DNA of 64,000 bases. Source: VXNE01 sp965208745 (GTDB taxonomy: Bacteria; Pseudomonadota; Gammaproteobacteria; Pseudomonadales; Azotimanducaceae). The position numbers and the translations under genes are program-made. The DNA is taken from assembly GCA_965208745.1 (NCBI GenBank), contig CBDBPN010000004.1:1922001-1986000 (forward strand), given 5' to 3'. Shown here piece after piece: positions 23,698-33,384 of the stretch; the first letter of the stretch is position 1, and every line of letters begins with the position of its first letter. The notes beneath the pieces are model-generated. The model made no database searches and was not told where the DNA came from. It saw only the letters and a list, made by a program, of their open reading frames with translations.

Positions 23698-25512
23698 CTA
23701 AGAGAGCTCGACGCCCCGCATGCCGCCTTCGTCACGCCAGTCCCGCAGGATCTGGAAGAAGGCCTCCGGACCGCCGCCGTATGCGCTGCCGATCAGCGAG
23801 TTGCCCACGCCGGGCTGGCCTTCGTTGTTGTAGTAGCCCGGCGTGCACTCCTCGAGGAACTTCTGGTTGAACATCGCCATCCGCTTGATGGTGTCCACCC
23901 ACTCGTCCTCGCCTTGCACCGACGTCTCCAGGCAGTTGGCGTTGCTGTCCATCACCTGAGAAATCATGTAGGCGATGTGGAGACTCTGCTCGTTCAGCAT
24001 GTGCGGGAAGTTCGCCGTGAACCCGCCCTGCGTCACGCCCATGAAGAAGCAGTTCGGGAAGCCGTTGGTCTGGAACCCGTGCAGGGTGCGCAGGCCGTTC
24101 GCCCACTTGTCGGAGAGCGTCCGGCCGCTCTTGCCGGTGATGTCGTAGCCCGCACGGCGCGTGTACTCCGTGCCGACCTCGAAGCCCGTGGCGAAGATGA
24201 TGCAGTCGAGTTCGTACTCGACGCCGTTCGCCATGATCCCCTTTTCGGTGATCCGGTCGACGCCCTGGCCTTTCGTGTCGACCAGCGTCACGTTCGGCCG
24301 GTTGAAGGTCGCGAGGTAGTCGTCGTGGAAGCAGGGGCGCTTGCAGAACTGCCGGTACCAGGGTTTCAGCGCGTCCGCGGTCTCCGGGTCCGCGACCATG
24401 TCGTCGACGCGGGAGCGAATCTGCTCCATCTTCTTGAAGTCCGCGAGTTCGACGCGCTCCGCCATCGCGGCCGGGTCGTCTTCCGCCTCGCCCGCCCTGC
24501 GGGTGGCCGCGATCACGGCGAGGTTGCGGATGATGTCGGTCCAGCCGTCGTTGACGAGGTCCTCGTCCTGCTGGCCCCCGGTCACCAGGACGTTGAAGTT
24601 CGTCATGCGCTCATGCTGCCAGCCCGGCGCGAGGGACTTCGCCCAATCGGGATCGGTCGGCTTGTTGCCGCGCGCGTCGATGGACGACGGCGTGCGCTGG
24701 AAGACGTATAGCTCCTTCGCCGTCTCGCCGAGATGCGGCACGCACTGCACGGAGGTGGCGCCGGTCCCGATGATGCCGACGCGCTTGTCCGTCAGCTTGT
24801 CCAGGTTGCCGTTCGAATCGCCGCCCGTGTAACCGTAGTCCCAGCGGCTCGTGTGGAACGAGTGACCCCGGTAGGACTCGATGCCCTCGATCCCGGGCAG
24901 CTTCGGTCGGTTGAGCGGGCCGTTCGACATGACCGCGAAGCGCGCCGTCATGCGGTCGCCCCGGTTGGTGTGCAGCACCCAGCGCAGCGCTTCCTCGTCC
25001 CACTCCATGTTGGTGACCTCGGTCTGGAAGCAGGCGTTGGAGTAGAGGTCGTACTTGCGGCCGATCGCCTCGGCGTGCTCGAGGATCTCGGGGGCGAAGC
25101 TGTACTTCTCCTTCGGGATGTAGCCGAGTTCCTCGACCAGCGGCAGGTAGATGTAGGACTCGATGTCGCACTGGGCGCCGGGATAGCGGTTCCAGTACCA
25201 GGTACCGCCGAAGTCGCCGCCCTTCTCGATCACGCGGATGTCCTGGACTCCGGCCTCGCGGAGCCGCGCGCCGGCGAGCAGTCCGCCGAAGCCGCCGCCG
25301 ATGACCACCACGTCGGTGTCGTCCGTCAGGGGCTCCCGCTCGAAGGACTCGACGTACGGGTCCTCCACGAAGTGCGCGAAGGTGTCCTTGACCTCGATGT
25401 ACTGTTCGTTGCCGTCCTTCCGCAGACGCTTGTTCCGTTCCTCGCGGTACTTGTTCCGCAACGCGTCGGGATCGAACCCCAGCTCGGCGTGGTCGGTGAG
25501 CGCTTCGGCCAT
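23698..25512 (-). CDS. Flavin-dependent Baeyer-Villiger-type monooxygenase
   Basis: A 604-residue flavoprotein with two Rossmann motifs (IGGGFGG, residues 71-77, for FAD; GIIGTGATS, 246-254, for NADPH) and the Baeyer-Villiger fingerprint RGHSFHTSRWD (residues 215-225), with the Tyr before it in place of the usual Phe. Such enzymes insert oxygen next to a ketone, turning cyclic or linear ketones into esters or lactones. Length fits cyclohexanone/cyclopentadecanone monooxygenase-like proteins. ATG 25512 has an AGGAAG site upstream. The secreted protein at 22701 follows in the same unit; the substrate is unknown. Confidence 0.92.
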   Translation of the reverse strand: MAEALTDHAELGFDPDALRNKYREERNKRLRKDGNEQYIEVKDTFAHFVEDPYVESFEREPLTDDTDVVVIGGGFGGLLAGARLREAGVQDIRVIEKGGDFGGTWYWNRYPGAQCDIESYIYLPLVEELGYIPKEKYSFAPEILEHAEAIGRKYDLYSNACFQTEVTNMEWDEEALRWVLHTNRGDRMTARFAVMSNGPLNRPKLPGIEGIESYRGHSFHTSRWDYGYTGGDSNGNLDKLTDKRVGIIGTGATSVQCVPHLGETAKELYVFQRTPSSIDARGNKPTDPDWAKSLAPGWQHERMTNFNVLVTGGQQDEDLVNDGWTDIIRNLAVIAATRRAGEAEDDPAAMAERVELADFKKMEQIRSRVDDMVADPETADALKPWYRQFCKRPCFHDDYLATFNRPNVTLVDTKGQGVDRITEKGIMANGVEYELDCIIFATGFEVGTEYTRRAGYDITGKSGRTLSDKWANGLRTLHGFQTNGFPNCFFMGVTQGGFTANFPHMLNEQSLHIAYMISQVMDSNANCLETSVQGEDEWVDTIKRMAMFNQKFLEECTPGYYNNEGQPGVGNSLIGSAYGGGPEAFFQILRDWRDEGGMRGVELS

Positions 25513-25731
25513 TCGAGTAGCTTCCTACACAGGTGGGTGGAACCGCGTATTTTAGATGGCACGCGGATGGCGAAATCAAGCGCCCCAGAGCCGGTCCGGC
25601 GCTTCGCGCCGCGAACGGAGTTCGCGGGCGCTGCGCACCGGCGCCGCCTCCGGCCCAGCCGCGCCGACCCCCCATGGCACAACCCCCGCCAGGTCGCTAC
25701 GCTCCCATCGTCGTTTGTACCGTGGGAGGGG

Positions 25732-26457
25732 CTACAGGCGCGACCGCTTGAACAGGGGCTCCGGTATCGCGCGGACCAGGGCCATGATCACGCGCCACCT
25801 GCCGCGCACGTAGACGACGTTCCTGCGCGCCTGCACGGCCCTCCACACGGCTTCGGCCACGTCGGCGGGTTCCGCCGTCAGCCATGGAGGGGTCCCCCGG
25901 TTCGTGCCCGTGCGGACCCATCCGGGCTTCACCGTCGCGACGTGTACGCCGCTGCCCGCCAACCGGTGGCGCAGGCCCGAGAGGAACGCCGTGAACCCGG
26001 CCTTCGCCGACCCGTAGACGTAGTTCGAGCGGCGACCGCGCTCGCCCGACACGGAACTGATGCCGACAATCACGCCGGAACGACGCGCCTCGAAACGCTC
26101 GGCGATGGCGCCGAGTAACAGGGCGGGACCGAGGTAGTTCGTGCGCATCGTCGCTTCGGCCGCGCCGGGGTCCCGCTCCGCTTCCCGCTGGTCGCCGGCC
26201 CCGCCGACGACGCAGACGGCCAAATCGGGGAAAGGGTCGAGCTCCTCGAGACAGGACGCTCCTCCGTCCGCGGCCAGCACGTCGCATCGATGCACGGAGA
26301 CGTGCTCGGTGGCGCCGCTCCGGAGGTCCTCGGCCTCCCGTTCGAGCCGCTCCGGATCGCGCCCGGCAAGCTGGAGGATCCCGACCTCGTCGGCGAGTCG
26401 GCGCGCGATCGTCCTGCCGATGTCCGAAGTCGCTCCGACCACCAGGGCCGTTCGCAT
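25732..26457 (-). CDS. Short-chain dehydrogenase/reductase
   Basis: A 241-residue SDR with cofactor motif GATSDIG (residues 8-14), Asn107 (NYLG), Ser around 134-135 and active-site Tyr148-Lys152 (YGSAK). The C-terminal end is basic with a hydrophobic helix and may touch the membrane. Overall it resembles DprE2-like oxidoreductases, but the substrate is not assignable. It is transcribed divergently from the esterase gene at 26533. The 219 bp between it and the monooxygenase start holds no recognised feature. Confidence 0.87.
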   Translation of the reverse strand: MRTALVVGATSDIGRTIARRLADEVGILQLAGRDPERLEREAEDLRSGATEHVSVHRCDVLAADGGASCLEELDPFPDLAVCVVGGAGDQREAERDPGAAEATMRTNYLGPALLLGAIAERFEARRSGVIVGISSVSGERGRRSNYVYGSAKAGFTAFLSGLRHRLAGSGVHVATVKPGWVRTGTNRGTPPWLTAEPADVAEAVWRAVQARRNVVYVRGRWRVIMALVRAIPEPLFKRSRL

Positions 26458-26532
26458 GAAGCCTCCGCCGGATCGTGCGTCCCGTCCGCACTATCGTAGT
26501 ATGGCCGCCACCGTCCGGCATCGAGCTCTCAC

Positions 26533-27423
26533 ATGCGCATTGAACCGAAGAACCTCGACGGGCTGCCCGGCGCCGTCCGTTTCCACCTTGCTTCCGACCT
26601 CGTCGGCGATACCTTCGAGATTTCGGTCGCGGTGCCCGACCTGGCCGGGTTCGCCGGTCTCGGACTGACCAACGTGCCTGACGCCTTTCGCGTGCTCTAC
26701 GTCACGGACGCGGACCTGGTCTTCCCCGCCGCATACGCCGCCGTGGGCGGGCAGTTGTCCCGCGCGATGGATTGGGACCTGCCGCTCGAGCCCATCGTCG
26801 TGGTCGGCATCGGGTACGGGCGCGGAATGGCGGAATGGATCGTCACCCGGGCGCGGGACCTCACGCCGCCCGGCACGCCGGTCTCCGAGGAGGCCCGGCA
26901 GGTCGTCGGCGACGCGGCGCACGGCCACGCCGACACGTTCCTGCGGTTCATCGCGGAGGAACTCCATCCCGTCGTCCAGGCGAACTTTCCGGTACTCGAT
27001 GGGCCGGCCGGACTGTTCGGCCACTCCTACGGCGGCCTGTTCTCGTCGTACGCGCTCTTCAGCCGCTTCCCGCTCTTCGACCGGTACATCATCGGCAGCC
27101 CGGGAAACATCTTTCCGGACGACTTCGTGCTCGACCTCGAGCAGCGGTGCTGGGACGCCGGGCAGACGCTGAACGCGAGCGCCTACCTGACCTGCGGTTC
27201 GCTGGAACGCACGTCCTATTCGGAGGGACTGCGCTACATCGCCATGGCGTACGACAAGCTCTGCGACCGCCTTGCCGGGCGCCAGTACGAGGGGTTCACG
27301 CTCAGCAGCCGCGAGTACGAGGGGGAGTCGCACCTCTCGGTCGGCATACCGACGCTGATCGACGGTATAAAACTGCTGTACCCGGGCGACCCCAGCTTCG
27401 CGCCCCGCTTCCCCGGGTCCTGA
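26533..27423 (+). CDS. Esterase of the IroE/BesA (esterase D) family
   Basis: A 296-residue alpha/beta hydrolase with nucleophile motif FGHSYGGLF (Ser near residue 164), preceded by the family strand VVVGIGYG and followed by the acid/His region ending SHLSVGIP (about 266). This is the layout of enterochelin/bacillibactin esterase-like proteins; without siderophore genes nearby, a general acyl-ester substrate is equally possible. No signal peptide, so cytoplasmic. Stop is 13 bp before an aminotransferase gene with its own GGAG site, implying an operon. Confidence 0.82.
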   Translation: MRIEPKNLDGLPGAVRFHLASDLVGDTFEISVAVPDLAGFAGLGLTNVPDAFRVLYVTDADLVFPAAYAAVGGQLSRAMDWDLPLEPIVVVGIGYGRGMAEWIVTRARDLTPPGTPVSEEARQVVGDAAHGHADTFLRFIAEELHPVVQANFPVLDGPAGLFGHSYGGLFSSYALFSRFPLFDRYIIGSPGNIFPDDFVLDLEQRCWDAGQTLNASAYLTCGSLERTSYSEGLRYIAMAYDKLCDRLAGRQYEGFTLSSREYEGESHLSVGIPTLIDGIKLLYPGDPSFAPRFPGS

Positions 27424-27436
27424 CGGAGACGCCACG

Positions 27437-28708
27437 ATGAAAAGCATCCAGGCGACGTACGAGAAGAACACGCCGAAGAGCGCCGCGGCCCAGCGCCGCG
27501 CCCACGGGGCCGTCCTCGGCGGCAACTCCCGCGGCGCCGCGTACCACGCGCCCTATCCGCTCACGATCGAGCATGGCGACGGCGCCAGGATCGTCGACAT
27601 CGACGGGCGCGAGTACCTCGACCTGATCAACAACTACACGTCGCTGGTGCACGGTCACGCCTACCCGCCGATCGTCGAGGCCGCCCGCCGCCAGGTCGGC
27701 CTCGGTACCGCGTGGACCGCGAACAACGTGTGGCAGACCGAACTCGCCGAAGCGCTGATCGAGCGGGTCGGTTCCTTCGACAGCGTCCGGTTCACCAACT
27801 CGGGGACCGAGGCGGGCATGCTGGCGCTGCAGATCGCGCGCACCATCACCGGGCGCACCAACGTCCTGATGGCGCGCTACGGCTACCACGGCAGCCTGAT
27901 GGAGTTCGAGGTGGGGTCGTTCCCCGGGCTCTACGACGACCACGCCCAGGACCGCACCTATCTCGCGACCTTCAACGACGCCGCCGACTTCGAGGCCGTT
28001 CTCGCCGAGCACGGCTCCGAGATCGCGGCGGTGGTCATCGAGCCGGTGATGGGGGGTGGGGGCGTGGTCAGCGCGACGCCCGAGTTCCTGGCCCGCGTGC
28101 GCGACGCCACCCATGCGGCCGGCGCCCTGCTCGTGTTCGACGAGGTCATCGCCTTCCGGCTCGCCACGGGCGGCGCCCAGGCGCTCATGGGCGTGGAGCC
28201 GGACCTCACGATGCTCGGCAAGCTGATCGGCGGCGGCTTCCCGGTCGGCGCCGTCGGCGGCAGCAACGAGTACATGGGCATCTTCGACCCGGCGAAGCCG
28301 CGCGGGTTCCACTCCGGGACCTACAACGCCAATCCCGTCACGATGGCGGCCGGCGTGGTCTCCGTACGGGAACTCACCGCGGAGCGCATCGACCGCATGG
28401 ACGCGCTGGGCGAGCGCCTGGCCGACTCGCTGACGCGCAGCGCCGGCCAGCACGGACTGCCGTTCTGCCTCAACCGCCGGGGCTCCCTGATCCAGATCTT
28501 CTTCCAGGAGGAAGCCCCGCCGAACACCATCCTGAGCCGGGACGGCGACAAGAGCGCGGGCTTCCATCTCGCCGCGCTGAACCACGGCATGATGGTCGCG
28601 GGCCGCGGCATGATCGCGCTCTCGACGGTGATGGACGAGGAACTGATCGACGACGCGGCGCAACGCGCGGACGCCGCGATGGAAGACGTCGCGCGCGAGT
28701 TTGGGTAG
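27437..28708 (+). CDS. Class III (PLP) aminotransferase / glutamate-1-semialdehyde aminomutase-like
   Basis: A 423-residue fold-type I PLP enzyme. Diagnostic parts: GTEAGMLALQIAR (phosphate cup), VIEPVMGGGGVVS, LLVFDEVIAFRL (Asp binding the pyridine N) and LGKLIGGGFPVGAVGG with the PLP lysine near residue 262. It resembles the glutamate-1-semialdehyde aminomutase-like subgroup; many such proteins are actually transaminases of omega-amino acids. As heme genes are absent nearby, a catabolic role is more likely. Sits directly after the esterase. Confidence 0.88.
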   Translation: MKSIQATYEKNTPKSAAAQRRAHGAVLGGNSRGAAYHAPYPLTIEHGDGARIVDIDGREYLDLINNYTSLVHGHAYPPIVEAARRQVGLGTAWTANNVWQTELAEALIERVGSFDSVRFTNSGTEAGMLALQIARTITGRTNVLMARYGYHGSLMEFEVGSFPGLYDDHAQDRTYLATFNDAADFEAVLAEHGSEIAAVVIEPVMGGGGVVSATPEFLARVRDATHAAGALLVFDEVIAFRLATGGAQALMGVEPDLTMLGKLIGGGFPVGAVGGSNEYMGIFDPAKPRGFHSGTYNANPVTMAAGVVSVRELTAERIDRMDALGERLADSLTRSAGQHGLPFCLNRRGSLIQIFFQEEAPPNTILSRDGDKSAGFHLAALNHGMMVAGRGMIALSTVMDEELIDDAAQRADAAMEDVAREFG

Positions 28709-28717
28709 CGGTCGGTA

Positions 28718-29376
28718 TTGGTGGGCGCCGAATACGGCCAACGAGAGGAGGGGCCGGTGGCCCGAATCGCTAGCTGTTCCCTCAAGGGGCTGCCGAGTGT
28801 CAGGTGCAACGCTCGCCGCCGGCAACTCCTCCACGAGATCGCACAGGCATTGGAGCGGCACGCGCCGGTGGACGCCGTCGTGCTGTCCGGCGGGTACTTC
28901 GTCGAGCAGGACAAACCGAACGCCTACCTCGATCTGTCCTTTGAGGAGCGTTGCGGCCTGCTCCTCAAATCCGAGTTCGCAGACGACGCGACCGCAGCCG
29001 CACGGGCGCTGGACGACCGGCGCAAGGGCGCGTTGCTGGTGTTCGGCGCCAGTTGGTGAAGGCGGTCGATGCGGCAGCAGTTGCCATCCACCGATTCGAG
29101 CAGACGAACGGGGACGGGTTCTCCACGAACTATTGGAGGCGCCACGGCATCGCGACGGCATCGGCGAAGCTGAATGGCGGCTGGGTCGTGGCGGGCGCCA
29201 ACTTCGAAGGGCGCCTGCCCTATACAGGAGTGGACGTTCTGGCCGCCCAGGGAGTCTCTGCCGACTACCTCGAGCAAGGCAATGGCCGCAAGACACAGAA
29301 CCCGGTATCCCGGGCCGACTACGTGGTAGGGGGCGACGAAGTGCGCGTTCGGCTGTTCGACTTCGACGACGCCTGA
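28718..29376 (+). pseudogene. Frameshifted gene of unknown function
   Basis: Two reading frames join into one plausible protein. Frame one (start GTG 28718 or 28757) reads LLHEIAQALERHAPVDAVVL through GALLVFGAS and stops at 29057-29059. The other frame continues in step as QLVKAVDAAAVAIHRFEQTN through RLFDFDDA, stopping at 29374-29376. The junction lies about 29045-29062, consistent with a single-base change. The family is not recognised. It could be a true pseudogene or an assembly error; the coding quality on both sides is good. Confidence 0.55.
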
Positions 29377-29489
29377 GCCCGTTGACGCCGAGAGGAGGGC
29401 GCGGGTCGGCAACACGCGTTCGGCGCGCGATTCTGGCCTGCAAGGGACCGAGTCATCGACGCCTCATGCGCCGATGCGATACTACCGAC

Positions 29490-31080
29490 ATGACGCCGGC
29501 GCGCTTCTTCAACACGGAAGGCCCCGTAGTGGCGGAGCAGCATTACCTGCTCGCGCCTCTCGAACGCCTCGACCTGGAAGAGGTTCTGACCCTCGTCGAG
29601 CGCAGGCGGTACTTCGTGCTGCACGCCCCCCGCCAGACCGGCAAGACCTCCGTCCTGCTGGCACTCGCCGACCGGCTGACGAGCGCTGGCAAGTATCGCT
29701 GCGTCTACGTGAACGTGGAGGTCGCCCAGTCCGCCCGTGAAGACGTGGCGGCGGCCATACGGGCGATCTTGACCCAACTCGCGCTCGAGGCGCGGCTCGC
29801 CGGAGACACCTTTCTCGACGGGGTCTGGCCGGCGGTCCTTGAGAGAGCCGGGCCGCACGCCGCGCTGGGGGAGGCGTTGAGTCTTTGGGCCGGCGCGGCA
29901 TCGCAACCGTTGGTGCTGCTCATCGACGAGATCGACTCGCTGGTCGGCGACACGCTCCTGGCGGTCCTGCGACAGTTGCGGGGCGGCTATCCCCGGCGAC
30001 CGCGGGGATTCCCGCAGAGCATGGTGCTGTGCGGCGTACGGGACGTGCGCGACTACCGCATCCGCTCGTCGGACGAGAATGCGATGGTGCTCGGCGGGAG
30101 TGCGTTCAACATCAGCGCCCGGTCACTACGTCTTGGGAACTTCACCGCGGCGGAACTGGACGCGCTCCTCATGCAGCATACCGAGGAAACGGGACAGCCC
30201 TGGACCGACGACGCGAAGGCGGAGATCTGGGGGGCCACCAGCGGCCAACCGTGGCTCGTGAACGCCCTGGCGTACGACGCCTGCTTCGAGAGCAAAGCGG
30301 GGCGCGACCGCTCTCGTCCGATTTCCGTCGACGCCATCCACGAAGCACGCGAACGGCTCATCGCACGTCGGGTGGTACATCTCGACCAGCTCGTCCACAA
30401 ACTGGAAGAGGAGCGCGTGCGCCGCGTCGTCGAGCCGTTGCTGGCGGGTACCGATTACCCGAGCCCGGTGCCGGAGGACGACCTCAACTACGTCCGCGAC
30501 CTGGGGCTGATCGGGCAGGATGACCCGGTAGCCATCGCCAATCCCATCTATCGCGAAGTCATTCCCCGGAGCCTCACCTATACGACCCAAGCCACGCTGA
30601 TCCAGGACCAGGCCTGGTACGTCGATGCCGATGGCCAACTCCTGCCAGCCGGCCTGCCTGTCGGCCTTCCAGACGTTCTTTCGCCAACACTCGGAACACT
30701 GGGTGGAGCGGTTCGACTACCGGGAGGCGGGGCCGCAGCTCCTGCTGCAGGCCTTCCTGCAGCGCATCGTGAACGGCGGCGGGAGGATCGAAAGGGAGTA
30801 CGGTCTCGGTCGCATGCGCACGGACCTGCTGGTGATCTGGCCGTCAACCGGCGATGCCGGCGAGACGCGCTCCGCGATCGAGTGCAAGGTGTTGCACGGC
30901 GGTTTGGAGCGCACCATCCACGAGGGTGTCGCCCAGACACTTGCGTACATGGACCGATGCGACGCCACGGAGGGCCATCTCGTCCTGTTCGACCGCACCG
31001 CGGGCAAGTCCTGGGACGAGAAGGTGTTCCGGCGCGAGGAGACCTCGGCGCGCCGGACCGTCACGGTTTGGGGGATGTGA
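29490..31080 (+). pseudogene. AAA ATPase with C-terminal nuclease-like domain, frameshifted
   Basis: The first frame (MTPARFFNTEGP start at 29490) has Walker A HAPRQTGKTSVL, Walker B LVLLIDEIDSL and runs to about 30640 (QDQAWYVDADGQ). The second frame, up to 31080, carries LSAFQTFFRQHSEHW and an endonuclease-like core (RMRTDLLVIWP, then AIECKVLHGG, an ExK motif). Together they form a protein of about 520 residues typical of AAA-like ATPases with a PD-(D/E)XK tail found in accessory regions. The shift falls in the GC-rich stretch near 30640-30662 and may be a mutation or assembly error. A start at 29466 is possible. Confidence 0.72.
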
Positions 31081-31171
31081 TGTCAACGAAGCCGGCAAAC
31101 GGCCACTCCGTTCGTCGCCATGGACCGTCCTCCGGACTCGCTGCCGGACGCCGGGGCCCTTGGGCGTCCGC

Positions 31172-31540
31172 TCATCCGTCCGCTGCTGCAGCCGCCGCGG
31201 CAGCCGCTTCCAGCTCCGCTTCGGTGATGGTCTCGGCCACCGCGATGAAGTGGATCTTGATGCTGTCCTTGCGGAATTCGATGGCCTTCTGGTACTCCGG
31301 CGAGTAGTAGAACTCCTTGGCCGCCTCCACGGACGCGCAGCGCTCGACGGCCAGGAGAGTCTCGCCGGCCGGCAACGACCCTTCCAGCACTTCGACTTTC
31401 GTGCCGATCAGCCCACCGGCGATCGGCGCCAGCTCCGCCTTCTCCGCGACGCCGGCCGCGTGTTCGCCGTAACGGGGATCCATCTCGCCGATCGTGGTGC
31501 CGCACACTACGAGGTAGGCAGGTACGGGGGTGTCTGACAT
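31172..31540 (-). CDS. DUF1330-family protein
   Basis: A 122-residue protein with the dimeric alpha/beta-barrel-like pattern of DUF1330: PAYLVVCGTTIGEMDPRYGE at the start and FYYSPEYQKAIEFRK in the second half. The C-terminus ends in a run of alanines (EAAAAAAAAADG) that is probably disordered or slipped. Function unknown in this family. It is opposite in direction to the genes on either side. Confidence 0.85.
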   Translation of the reverse strand: MSDTPVPAYLVVCGTTIGEMDPRYGEHAAGVAEKAELAPIAGGLIGTKVEVLEGSLPAGETLLAVERCASVEAAKEFYYSPEYQKAIEFRKDSIKIHFIAVAETITEAELEAAAAAAAAADG

Positions 31541-31642
31541 GTCGGGCCTCCTGGTCGATGAAACTGTTGCGCAGCGCTCGGCGTCGCGCCGTCCATGCTA
31601 GCGGATTTGACGCCCGCTCCGATCTCTCGCATCTTCTGCTGC

Positions 31643-32239
31643 ATGGGAGTCTCGTTCCGAACGCTTCGCGCCTGGCGCCGCGGCGCCGCGGTGACTGTGC
31701 TGCTGGGCACGGCGACGCTGATCGTCGCCGACCCGGGACGGGACGCGCTGGAAGCCTGCCGGAACATCTCCGACGACACCCAACGGCTGGCATGCTACGA
31801 CGGCATTCCCCCGCCGGAGACGGCGCCGCAGCCGTCCGCGGTCGCGGAAACCGCCGTCACGCCCGCACCGCCCGCGGTCCCCGATACTCCACCCGCCCCG
31901 CCCGTTGCGCCCGCTCCGGCAAGCGCTTCCGAAGACGGCAACGTTGTCCAACGCGGTCTCGGCCGGCTGCGCGGCCTGTTCGGCAGGGACGAGCCGCCTG
32001 TCGAGAGACCGCCGGAGCTGCAGTCCATCGATGCCCAGGTGGTCGAGGTCGTGAAGCTCGCCCGCGGGAACCATCGCCTCACCCTCGAGGACGGCCAGGT
32101 GTGGCGCGAAATCGAAGTCAAGCCGCGCGCCCGCTACCGGGTGGGCGACAACGTGGAGATCGCCCGGGGCGCACTGGGTTCCTACAACCTGTCCAGCGAA
32201 CGGACCGGCCACCGCATCAAGGTCCGGCGCGTCCGGTAG
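31643..32239 (+). CDS. Secreted protein with Cys-Cys N-domain, Pro/Ala linker and small beta domain
   Basis: A 198-residue protein with signal peptide (about residues 1-31), a short domain with ALEACRNISDDTQRLACYD, where two cysteines likely form a disulfide, a Pro/Ala-rich linker (about 60-110), and a C-terminal beta-rich domain (LTLEDGQVWREIE, RYRVGDNVEI). The C-x-n-D-xx-RLACYD motif occurs at the N-terminus of many gammaproteobacterial envelope proteins. Function not known. ATG 31643 starts the signal sequence; ATG 31595 is an alternative. Confidence 0.7.
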   Translation: MGVSFRTLRAWRRGAAVTVLLGTATLIVADPGRDALEACRNISDDTQRLACYDGIPPPETAPQPSAVAETAVTPAPPAVPDTPPAPPVAPAPASASEDGNVVQRGLGRLRGLFGRDEPPVERPPELQSIDAQVVEVVKLARGNHRLTLEDGQVWREIEVKPRARYRVGDNVEIARGALGSYNLSSERTGHRIKVRRVR

Positions 32240-32249
32240 CGGCAACGTC

Positions 32250-33380
32250 ATGGCATTCGCGTTCACCGAAGAGCAGGAGCAGTTCCGGGACATCGTCGCC
32301 CGCTTCCTGCGGGAGACATCGCCCACGGTCGAAGTCCGCCGCCTCATGGAGACCGACGCGGGGTTCGACGCCGCGGTCTGGGACCGCCTGAACCGGGAAC
32401 TCGGCCTGTCCGCCGTGCACATCCCGGAAATGTTCGGGGGACAGGGGTTCTCCTTCGTGGAACTCGGTATCGTCTGCGAGGAGATGGGACGCGCGCTGCT
32501 CTGCGCGCCCTACTTCTCTTCCGCCGTACTCGCCGCGGACGCGATCCTGCACGCCGGCGAACCGGGCCGAAAGGCGGACCTGCTGCCGGCGCTGGCCTCG
32601 GGCGAACGACGTGGCGCCCTCGCGTTGACCGAGCCGAACGGACGGTGGGAGGCCGAGGCGATCGGGACCACGGCCAGGCGCAACGGGGCCGGCGTTCGCC
32701 TGGAAGGTGTGAAGAGCTTCGTCATCGACGGCCACACGGCGGACCTGATCGTCGTGGCAGCCCGTGAACCCGGCTCCGTCGGCGACGATGGCATCTCCTT
32801 CTTCACGGTCGCCGGCGACGCGGACGGCCTCGAGCGGCGACTGCTCGAGACCGTCGATGCCACCCGAAAGATGGCGCGGCTCACGTTCCGGAACGTGCGC
32901 GCCGAACCCCTGGGCGAGCCAGGCGCCGGCGCGCCGGCGCTGGAGCGGATCCTCGTCGACGCGGCGACGGCGCTCGCGAGCGAGATGGTCGGCGGAGCGC
33001 GGCAGATGCTCGACTCCGCCGTCGACTACACGAAACTCCGCATGCAGTTCGGCCGTCCGATCGGCTCGTTCCAGGCCGTCAAGCACAAGTGCGCGGACAT
33101 GCTGCTCGAAGTGGAACTCGCCAAGTCCGCCGCGTACCAGGCCGCCTCCGCCGTCGCGGACGGCGCCCCCGACGCACCGGCCTTGGCGTCGCTCGCGAAA
33201 GCCTCCGCGTCCGACACCTACCTGCAGGCGGCGGCGGACTGCATCCAGTTGCACGGCGGCATCGGCTTCACCTGGGACAACGACACGCACCTCTGGTTCA
33301 AGCGCGCGAAGAGCTCCGAGGTGCTGTTCGGAGACGCGACCCACCATCGCGAGCGGATGCTGGAACAATGGCCGGAGTAG
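32250..33380 (+). CDS. Acyl-CoA dehydrogenase (FadE-like)
   Basis: A 376-residue FAD-dependent acyl-CoA dehydrogenase: N-terminal helical domain (TEEQEQFRDIVARFL), middle beta domain (ALALTEPNGRWEAEA), and the C-terminal domain with RMQFGRPIGSFQAVKH and LHGGIGFTWDND. It introduces a double bond between C2 and C3 of an acyl-CoA. The gene is 4 bp upstream of a second dehydrogenase gene, and such pairs often form heteromeric enzymes for sterol side chains or branched acids. Substrate not determinable. Confidence 0.9.
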   Translation: MAFAFTEEQEQFRDIVARFLRETSPTVEVRRLMETDAGFDAAVWDRLNRELGLSAVHIPEMFGGQGFSFVELGIVCEEMGRALLCAPYFSSAVLAADAILHAGEPGRKADLLPALASGERRGALALTEPNGRWEAEAIGTTARRNGAGVRLEGVKSFVIDGHTADLIVVAAREPGSVGDDGISFFTVAGDADGLERRLLETVDATRKMARLTFRNVRAEPLGEPGAGAPALERILVDAATALASEMVGGARQMLDSAVDYTKLRMQFGRPIGSFQAVKHKCADMLLEVELAKSAAYQAASAVADGAPDAPALASLAKASASDTYLQAAADCIQLHGGIGFTWDNDTHLWFKRAKSSEVLFGDATHHRERMLEQWPE

Positions 33381-33384
33381 CGGG

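Noticed and set aside
25513..25731. 219-bp gap between SDR and monooxygenase genes
   Set aside because: GC-rich, no open frame with coding quality, hairpin or promoter that I can defend.
26490..26506. ACTA-TCG-TAGT inverted repeat between the divergent SDR and esterase genes
   Set aside because: Only 4-bp arms; easily random, and no matching promoter.
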